This document shows positions 53,021-64,000 of a stretch of DNA of 64,000 nt, one piece after another. Position 1 is the stretch's first letter, and each line of letters begins with the position of its first letter. The stretch covers positions 3,162,001-3,226,000 of the forward strand of contig NW_026944386.1 in NCBI RefSeq assembly GCF_033439725.1. The letters are read 5' to 3'. Made by a program: the position numbers and the translations under genes. This stretch comes from Neurospora tetraspora (Eukaryota; Ascomycota; Sordariomycetes; Sordariales; Sordariaceae). The notes beneath the pieces are model-generated. The model saw only the letters and a list, made by a program, of their open reading frames with translations. It had not been told where the DNA came from and searched no databases.

Positions 53021-53734
53021 AAGATCCTCACCCAGGTAAAGTCATACACGTTATGGCTTGTGTTTCGTCAGAATTCAAATATTCTCCTTCCATCCTCTTG
53101 CAAAATATTGGCCCCATTGAGGGTCGTGACACGAAGGCGTGGGTAGATGGGCATTGGAATAGCATCAAATGGAGATATTAGCACTAAAACTTGAGTGAGC
53201 AAATGCACATAGAGAAATCATTGTGTCTCTGCATCAAACTAAGTCTCTCCGTGATGCCCATCATCCTCGTCGTCGTCAAATCAACCATCCCCTGACGACC
53301 AACCCTAACCCTTCTATACGGCAGTTACGCAGGCTTGGCGCCACATCCAATCAGCTTATCGTGTCAAGGCTCCACACGTACCTCGTAACAGAGGAACGTC
53401 CATCGTCGCGCTACACTCCAACGCCGCAAAGGTCCATCATTGTAGGCAGTCCCAGTTGGAGCTCTTCCATCATAGCATCAACGCCAATCCCATTTCTCTT
53501 CCCAACTTTTCACGACCTACAACCTTCACAACTAACCTCGATCTTGTCGCGTCAAACCGATCAACCCGTCTTTCACTTTGAAGAAATCACACGAATACTA
53601 CCGAGCGAATCGCGAAATCCAGAGAAATCCAACTTTCGAGCCGCCCCATCTTCCACCAGCCAGCCTGTGAATACACACCACAAGGCGCCCGAACCAAACA
53701 ATCAACCCCACCAAACAAACCAAAACCGACAAAC
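53021..53734. other. Spacer between RTP1-like gene and SmF
   Basis: This is tandem + strand intergenic DNA. It contains a telomere-repeat-like AACCCTAACCC (53301-53311), about 430 bp upstream of the SmF start. The rest is C/A-rich leader with no gene seen. Confidence 0.6.
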
Positions 53735-54297
53735 ATGTCCTTCGTCCCAGTCAACCCCCGTCCCTTCCTCCAAGATCTCGTCAACAGCCTTGTGACGGTT
53801 CGCTTGAAGTGGGGAGAGACGGAGTATGTTGGCCGTCTTGTTGTATGTATCCGATATTCCCCAGCCTAGCCTCCAAGCCTCCTTTGTTGCTGGTTCTTGG
53901 TTGGATTGCATACGGCCTGGTGTGATGGTGGAAAGCGAGGGCGGGAGAGGGAAACAGCACAGCAGGACCGACGAGCATAGCACGAGACAAGCTAACCAAT
54001 TGCATGTGAACAACATAGAGCATCGACAGCTACATGAACATCCAGCTCAGCGACACGAAGGAGTACATCAACCGCAAGTTTACGGGCGCGTTGGGGCAGG
54101 TTTTGATCAGGTACGTTATGTTATGTCATTCTGGCTTGCTTGCTTGCCTGTTTGTAGTGATATGATGACCCTACCCTATCATTGGCATTGACAGAGAACT
54201 AATGGCGATGCGCACGCACAACAGGTGTAACAACGTTCTTTACATCAAGAAGGCCGACGAGGCGGAAACAGGCGGCGACACCAAGATGGAGGAGTGA
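53735..54297 (+). CDS. Small nuclear ribonucleoprotein SmF
   Basis: A core Sm protein of the spliceosomal snRNPs, one of seven that ring the U-rich Sm site of U1, U2, U4 and U5 RNA. Exons 53735-53842, 54019-54110 and 54225-54297 give 90 aa. Sm1 reads PVNPRPFLQDLVNSLVTVRL then KWGETEYVGRLVSIDSYMNI. Sm2 reads GQVLIRCNNVLYIKK, the typical F-type ending. The first intron (176 nt) is long for this genome; the second (114 nt) carries a CTTG repeat. The tail is acidic (DTKMEE). It is an immediate neighbour of PRMT5, the enzyme family that methylates other Sm proteins (SmB, D1, D3). SmF itself lacks an RG tail and is not expected to be a substrate. Confidence 0.95.
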
Positions 54298-54978
54298 ACT
54301 TGAAGGCGAAGGGCAGAACAGGAAACGTTTGAGGAGGGTTATGATGTTTCGATATACCCTGTGATTAAAGAAGAGATGGATCTACTATCACCGACCGAAC
54401 CGAACCGAACCACGGCCACAACCACCGCTCACCGAAATTGGTCCTCAATTATGAAAATGCGCATTACGAATGGAGGGGTACCGGGCCCGCCGCCCGCATG
54501 ATGGGGCGTGAGCGGTATGGAAGACGGATTTGCTTCAAAAAAGGGCGAAGGTGGAGGGTTGGGTATCAAGGCATCTATCTGGCAGAGGGCGTTGTGGTCT
54601 CCTACGCAAGTCTATTGGAGGAGCAAGGTACTATTTGCCATTCCTCGAAGATAAGGGGAGCTAGAAGATGATCTTCGGAAAGAACAGAGAAGAAAGAGAA
54701 ACGAAAAGTTGTCAAGACCATCCATCTCCTGAGCAAAGAAAAGGGACTAGGCAGGATGAGTTAGACATGCGGAACTGGCGTCTGGTTTCCTGGTTTCTAA
54801 AAACAAAAACAAGAGTCGTGAAAACTTTTTCTTTCGCTAAAACAATACTTTTAACCTTTCCTTTCCTCGCAGCGTTTGTTTTTCTTGCTGTTACCTCTAT
54901 CCACCTACACTCCTAACACCCGACCCAGCCAGCCATGCCCACCACCTAGCTACCTCCATTTTATGTTCCTCTCTTCTT
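54298..54978. other. Convergent spacer between SmF and PRMT5
   Basis: The 3' ends of SmF (+) and PRMT5 (-) meet here. No coding sequence is supported. Short frames at 54438-54671 and 54668-54916 on the + strand have no motifs. Confidence 0.6.
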
Positions 54979-55262
54979 CTAACCAAAAATGCAGGCAACC
55001 TTACGACTGCTGTGCATCTCGGAAGCGCCAACCTTGATACGGGTCTTGGGACCAACCCAAGCGTACACCTCCACCATCCACTCGTACCATACCCTGGTGT
55101 CGTCGGTCTGGCGCCACATGCTGACTTCTAGCTCGGTGTCTTGGGGGAAGTAGAGGGGTTGCTGTACCGGTTGAAACAAAAAGGTCAGTAATCGTCACCA
55201 ACACAAGCAGGAGCGAGGAGTCAAGAAAAAAGAAAGAAAGAAAGGAAAGAAAGGGAGAAATG

Positions 55263-55333
<71 letters not shown>

Positions 55334-57651
55334 CTCACCCTAAGCGGAAAGAAAATAGGAAACCAAGAAATCATATCCTTGCTCTTCCGATCAATCTGAT
55401 CCGGCAAGATACTAATCTCCACCGGCGTCTTCCCCTGTTCCTCATGCTTGTACAGCACTGACTCAAAATAACCCGCCAGACCATGAATCACGCCCCTCGT
55501 GGGACACACAAACGTCAGATGGCAATGGCGAGCATTATGCTCGTTGACGCCGCTGGAGCCGTACATGCTGCCGCTGCCCTGCGTAACATACTTGCGCGCG
55601 CGGCCGTTCTTGGCCGCAAAGTCGTCGGCCCGCGACACCTCGACCGGGTGGACAAACTCCCAGGCCTGCTGGAAGCGGCCGTGCTTGGGAACCTTTTGGG
55701 CGACGTAGGCGAGCTGGAACAGGCGTGTCACCCAGGGGATGTCGAAGGCGTTGGGGTCGCTGACGACGCGATTGCTGAGGTCGGCGAAGATACGCGGGTG
55801 CGCGATGGGCGAGAGATGGGCGGTGTACGAGTAAGGGATGGAGATGCCGTGCGGGTGGGCGATGTGCCGCTGGATGCCGTCGAGGCATTCGGGGGAAAGC
55901 TCGTTGTCGCCGAAGGAACCCAAAAGCTCGGTGACCAGGATGTCGAGCTTGGTGATCACGTTGGGGTTGGCCGCGAGGCGGGGACCCTCCCACTCGCGCA
56001 TGTCGGTCTTGATCACCGTCACCGAGTTGTTCCACTCGCGCTTGTTGCGGCGGAGGAGGTAGACGTAGGCGTTTTGGTTCTTCTCCAGAGCCCAGAGCTG
56101 GATGGAGGTGTTGGTGGATGCGGCGGCCCGGAGAACGCGGGCGACTAAGGGGCCGCGGCCGGCGCCGGCGACGGCCACGATCAGGTCCTTGCCGTCGGGC
56201 GTCTCGGGCGTCACGGAGGAGACGGGCCGGTTGTATTTCTTCCACTCGAGCATGGCCTCGGCCACGGCCTTCTCGTACTGATCGTACTTGACCGGATCGC
56301 CCTCGAAGACCTCGTACGTGGCCGACTCGAGATTGTCGGAGAGCGGCTGGAGGGGGGACTGAAGCCAGTCCTGGAAGCTGACGAGCGACGGGGTTTCCAT
56401 GGCCGAGTAAGGGGGCTGATGCCTCTCGAGGTACTTCATGTAGTCGACGTAGTCGTTGTAAGGAGGAGCATACGGCTTGCGGTTTTCCTTGATCGCCTTG
56501 CTTGCCTCAGACAGGGGAGGGTAGTCAACCTCCATCTTGCTGGGAGCCTCGACGAGGCTTTCCGCCGACGGGCCGACATTGTTCAGGATCAACCAAGGGT
56601 GGTTCTTGAGGCGCATGTAACGGTTGATCAAGTCCTGATGGTGGCGGGTGAGGGAAGGATGGCCGGCCTTGTTCAGCGAGAAGATGTTCTTGTCGAGGGT
56701 CAGGTAGTGCAGCGGCTCGGAGAACCAGCGCTCCTGGAGGTCCTTTTCAGGTACTCGCTTGGGAATGCGCAGGGCGACAAACAGACGACCGCTGTACTTG
56801 CAGGCGGTCCGGATGGTGTGCCAGCTGTCCCAGGTGCTGAAGAGATCGATCTCGGTGCCCTTGGCATTGGCATCGGTCTTGACGACCTCCTTGGAGTTGG
56901 AGCTGTTGCTACCGTCACCACCAAGGAGGGCAGAAAGCGTCTCTGCTTCCTCCTCCAAGCCAGGCTCGCGGTACATGGGCAGGTGGATCACAAGGTTCAC
57001 ACGACCTCCGACCTCCTGAGCCTCCAGAATCGCCCGGGCATACTGAGCAACGGCACGGCCATCATCCTGTCTTGGGCCGGGGATAATGATGGTCCTGGAA
57101 CCGCAGAAGTTGGCGTAGGCGAGCTCGAGGTTCAACACCTGGCGGGAGATGTCTGAGATGATGGGATCGGCAGAGCAGAGGTCGATCCATGGGCTAGCGT
57201 AGGCGATGAGAGAGCCAACGTAGCTGCTGGGGAACAGGGAGGTATCGTCGTCAGTCAAGGTTGGGACCGTAGGAAGTGGCAGCGAAGGGTTGGCCTTTTG
57301 GGCATCAGTGAGTCCCCGTTCGGTGCCCCACTGTTCCCGTTCTTGGAGATGGCTCTTGTACAAGTCGATCACGCGCTGGTGAAATTGCTCGTTGGTGATG
57401 GGGGTGGTGACAAAGTTGAACTATTCTCATCTCATGTGTGTTAATACTTCTGCTGCTGCTGCCCTAGGGTTCATCTCTCTAACAAGTGGAGATTTTTTAT
57501 GTGAAGAAAGACTTACACCACTGTCCAAGATCTGGCCGTACTGGTTCTCAGTGGGCGACTCATGTCTGTGGGAATCATGCTGGCCAATGTAGAAGGGCGG
57601 CCGTTGCTCGAAAGACTCGGACTCGGGATTGAACCCGCGATTTGAAGACAT
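54979..57651 (-). CDS. PRMT5/Skb1 type II protein arginine methyltransferase
   Basis: Transfers methyl groups from S-adenosylmethionine to make symmetric dimethylarginine on Sm proteins, histones and other targets. On the minus strand exons are 57517-57651, 55339-57420 and 54979-55161, giving 799 aa. An N-terminal TIM-barrel region (from FNFVTTPITNEQFHQRV) is followed by a Rossmann domain with AGAGRGPLV near residue 465. The PRMT5 double-Glu loop TELLGSFGDNELSPE lies at about 541-555. The beta-barrel ends MISWFPIFFPLR-QPLYFPQD and then TELEVSMWRQT; the intron 2 junction is at the hyphen. Intron 2 (177 nt) carries a 69-nt T-run on the sense strand starting 8 nt past the donor. The gene shares a divergent promoter with prp43. 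Confidence 0.95.
55263..55331. repeat. 69-nt homopolymer A (T on the PRMT5 sense strand)
   Basis: An uninterrupted A-run on the + strand lies inside the last intron of PRMT5. It begins 8 nt downstream of the intron's 5' splice site when read in the sense direction. The length is likely variable between strains and prone to sequencing error. Confidence 0.92.
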
Positions 57652-60992
<3,341 letters not shown>

Positions 60993-61897
60993 TGGCGTTC
61001 TAGAGACAGGAAGAGGAAGAAGAAGTCTTCTTCTTCATCTTTTGCTGCTGCTACTACTACGGTGAGTGGCGGTTCTGAAGAGAAAGACAGCAAGAAAGAT
61101 AAGGCGAGTCTCACGCCACCCGGAGACGTGGCGGGGGATATCGATCCTGTTAGCGTAGCCGCTGAGACCAAGGATGGTGGGAACAACAAGAAGAAGGGAG
61201 CGAAGAGAAGGAGACGGGGTGGAGGTAGATATAGGGAAAGACAGAAGATGAAGGAGGAGGCGGCACTGCTACTAGTGCCACCAGTGTAAAAGGGAAGTAA
61301 TCCAAGGTACCTGGAAAAAGGGAGAGGAGTTTTTGGCAAATGGACTGACTCTGGGAAGAGGAATATTGAATTTTATACCGTTTTTTTACTGTCATGCATG
61401 CATTATCATCTTTTATCTTCATCGTCATTTCTACCTTGGTTATCTCTCTCTGGTCTGGATCAAGGTAGCTTATGCATGTGTATGTACACTGAGGTTTCTC
61501 AGTCTGTCATCGTCAAGGATGGATGTGCGTTATGGTGTATGGCGGTTATGCAAACAGCAGAAGTTTGTCGTTTAGCATCTTCATCACTAGTCACGCAGGT
61601 CTCAATGTCACAAAAGGAGTATAACATCAACTGTAAGTACCTTATCATTCACCCCCTCAACTCGTTTAGGGTATGTACGGTAACGGTACGTCTTCATATC
61701 CCATCTTCCCATCTCTGTACCTGCCTGTCTGTGTGTCTCTCTCCATCGCGGTATACCAAAATCCAAGAACATCAAGCAGCGCTAACACAACCATAACCTC
61801 AATAAAACCGGCTGAGGCATACAGACCAACTAAACAACCCATGGTGTATCAAAAAACCAAGAAACCAAAAACCCTAAAGCAAACAACAAGGTCTACT
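60993..61897. other. Convergent spacer between prp43 and the carnitine acetyltransferase gene
   Basis: The first 297 nt continue the prp43 frame without a stop until TAA at 61287-61289, encoding a Lys/Arg- and Ser-rich sequence. The rest is 3' flanking DNA of the two convergent genes, with no independent gene seen. Confidence 0.6.
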
Positions 61898-64000
61898 CTA
61901 GTAATCAATCAAAGGCAACTTCTTGCCCACATCCCTCCTGCTTCTCCTCTGTCTGCTCTGGTTGCTCCGATCATCACTGCTGCTATCATGGTTGTGGGAA
62001 TGATGGTAGTGACCCTGCTGGCGCGCCTTAAGCGCTTGTTGGAGCATACCGGCGTCGAAGAAACCATCTATCATTACAACACATTTGTTAGTCATCATCA
62101 TCAACTCGTCTCACTCAAGGGCAAAGGGGAAAAAAAAAAAAAAAAAGACTTACAACCACCAATCTCATCATCCTCACTCATCACCACGCTCTCCTCCATC
62201 GCACTACTAACACTGCCCCCTCCCGTGCCCTTGATATTCCCCACACTACTTCCTCCATTGTACGTGCTCGTCGGTCCACCTTGACCAAGCCCGCTGCTCT
62301 GACCGGTAATCAGTCTCCCGCGGGACTTGATCCTGTTCCCAATCTTGGGGCGAACCGGCTTCTCTGTTCCATTCTGGTTGACAGCAGCCGCGTCGATCTC
62401 CCTTGCCCTGGACATACCCTTATTCGCCGTACCACTAACCCCGTTGGCACCACCAGCGGAAGCGTTGTTCCTAGCGGCGATGCGGAGGATACGGCGGATT
62501 TCGAGTAGATAGGATTCCAAAGTATCGACGAACCGGCGGGTTTGACGGTGGCGAGACGACACGCAGATGGAGATGCACTCGTCCTTGATGATGTAGCCGA
62601 TGCCGAACCCTTCGCCGGAGACGGGGCCGAAGCCGAAGTGCCGGAGGGACGGGTTGCCGCAGTTGGAGGTGGACAGGATGGTGGTGTTGAGCTTGTCCCA
62701 GCCGGCGTCGGCGAAGATGGTGGGTAGTTGTTGGGGGACGCCGCCGCGCTGGGAAGGGGTGGCGGAGATGTGGGAGTTGATGGAGTCGCCGCGTTCACGG
62801 CCACCGGCCTGAGATTGGTCTTCCATGGACTGGGAGAAGACGGAATCCTTGGAGGGCGAGCCAATGACGGAGGTGGAGGCGCCGTCTTCGAAGGAGTAGC
62901 CGTTCATGCTGTTACTGCTGGTGGTGCTGGCGGCGTCATCGTCCTGCATGCGTTGCCAGAGGCAGAGCATGGCGTACAAGTGCCGGTCGCAGCCCTGGGC
63001 CTTGGCGCAGTCGCGGGTCTTGTTGACGTGCCCCTGGCAGGCCTTGCGGAGGGCGTCGATTTTGGCGTCGCCGGGGGCGTCGGCCCAGAAGGTCTGGACG
63101 AAGTTGACCGAGTCGTCCGAGACGGTGCGGATGGCCTCGGTGCGGCCGTGCAGGAACATCTTGGTCATGGCGGGCTCGTAGGTGCACTCGACGCGGCCGT
63201 AGAGGCCGTAGTAGGCCGCTTGGAAGGCCATCTGCACAAAGGCGTCCGGGGAGAAGCCCATGGAGGTGATGAAGTTCTTGCCGTAGCCGTGGAAGTCGAG
63301 GCATTCGAACTCGTTCTGCCTGATGAGATCGGCCAGGCGGGTCTCGGCGAAGCGGACGGCGACGCTAAGCTCGGGTCCCATGTCCCACTCGAGCTTGTGC
63401 GGGGTGGTGCTCACGTCTCCGAAGCTTTCGGGGTCACGCTTGGACGGGTCGGGGCTGGTCGAAGCCCACATTGAGGGAGCCTTGCCGTTGATGGACCGGG
63501 CGAAGCGGAGGATGGTGTCGGTGTAGATGTCGCTGGCGAACCGCAGCACGGTGTGGCCGTCGACACCGGTGTGCTCAAAGTTGATACCGGCGCTGCCGTT
63601 CTTGCACACGATGATCTGAAGCTTGTCGTACCAGCGGTTGGTGCAGGTGCCAATCTGGACTCCCTTCTCGATCTCGCTAGTGCCACAGAGCATGTTCTGG
63701 GAAAGAGCAGCAGCGGTGGTTGGCTCCGTATAATCCAGGCAGACAACGAAGAGAGCACTGTCGACTATGCTCAGGCAGTCGGCGTTGTTGGAACCGGGAT
63801 CCCTCGTCAGGACGTCCCGGAGTCCCGACCAGACCTTGCGGTTCTCCGTGCTCAACACACCGAGGGCGCTCTTGGCAGCCTCTTGGATCGGGGTTTGTCG
63901 GGCGTCGTCGACGATGGTCTGAAGGTTGATGGCGATATCCTTCTCGGTCATGATGGCGTCGGAATTATCATCCAAAACGTCGAACCAGTAGAACTGGCCA
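61898..64000 (-). CDS. Carnitine O-acetyltransferase (Yat2/FacC type), 5' end outside window
   Basis: Moves acetyl groups between CoA and carnitine, needed to shuttle acetyl units for growth on acetate or fatty acids. The C-terminal exons are 62154-64000 (continuing past the edge, frame opening GQFYWFDVLDDNS) and 61898-62067, joined by an 86-nt intron to read DDEIGG-YGFFDAGML. Choline/carnitine acyltransferase signatures are GINFEHTGVDGHTVLRF with the expected catalytic His, TYEPAMTKMFLHGRTEAIR, and LSTSNCGNPSLRHFGFGPV. A long Ser/Gly-rich insert and C-terminal extension fit the larger cytosolic FacC/Yat2 branch better than the mitochondrial/peroxisomal one. The tail is His-rich (GHYHHSHNHD) and ends KKLPLIDY, with no peroxisomal SKL-type signal. 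The first intron bases are followed by a T-run on the sense strand. Confidence 0.92.
62130..62146. repeat. 17-nt A-run just behind a 5' splice site
   Basis: On the minus (sense) strand this is T17, starting 8 nt past the GT of the last intron of the carnitine acetyltransferase gene (donor GTAAGTC). The placement matches the T69 run in the PRMT5 intron. Confidence 0.85.

Noticed and set aside
62728-63474. 248-aa frame antisense to the carnitine acetyltransferase gene
   Set aside because: Shadow of a GC-rich coding exon with clear acyltransferase motifs on the other strand.

Overview
The window looks like chromosomal DNA of a filamentous ascomycete of the Sordariales, most likely Neurospora crassa or a very close relative. 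Genes are split by short introns (about 60-180 nt, GT-AG, CTRAY-like branch points). Third codon positions are rich in C. Intergenic spacers are long, with pyrimidine-rich leaders and TACCTACC-type runs. The AROM protein comes out at 1563 aa, the length I recall for the N. crassa protein, and the adjacent hexose transporter matches what I remember of glt-1 next to the arom locus (memory only, no search run). I see no tRNA, rRNA, CRISPR or bacterial features, and no long AT-rich block of the kind heavy RIP leaves.

Layout. 1-7.3 kb: no convincing gene, but a 320-bp MITE-like element. 7.3-9.0 kb: glt-1-type glucose transporter (+). 10.0-10.5 kb: a very small two- or three-exon gene (-) that simple ORF calling misses. 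11.6-16.4 kb: the pentafunctional AROM shikimate enzyme (+). 16.4-33.8 kb: a gene-sparse stretch holding one C2H2 transcription factor (25.0-26.3 kb, +). 33.9-36.5 kb: XPD/Rad3 helicase (+). 37.1-37.5 kb: small Cys-rich ORF (-). 37.8-40.3 kb: AT-hook nuclear protein (-). 43.2-43.7 kb: small Cys/His protein (+). 43.7-50.0 kb: spacer with a 339-bp foldback element carrying perfect 100-bp inverted arms. 50.0-53.0 kb: RTP1/TANGO6-like factor (+) with a GC-AG intron. 53.7-54.3 kb: Sm protein F (+). 55.0-57.7 kb: PRMT5 (-). 58.6-61.0 kb: Prp43 helicase (+). 61.9-64.0 kb: carnitine acetyltransferase (-), whose N-terminus lies off the right edge.

Functional themes. The left half is metabolic (glucose uptake, aromatic amino acid precursors). 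The right half has a run of gene-expression machinery: XPD (TFIIH), an RNA polymerase II import factor, SmF, the methyltransferase that modifies Sm proteins, and the spliceosome-disassembly helicase. SmF, PRMT5 and Prp43 are contiguous within about 7.3 kb.

No dramatic new system is visible. The best leads are the perfect foldback element, the MITE-like element whose possible target duplication differs only by transitions, the hidden small gene at 10 kb, the 98-codon open frame after the prp43 stop, and long T-runs placed directly behind 5' splice sites.
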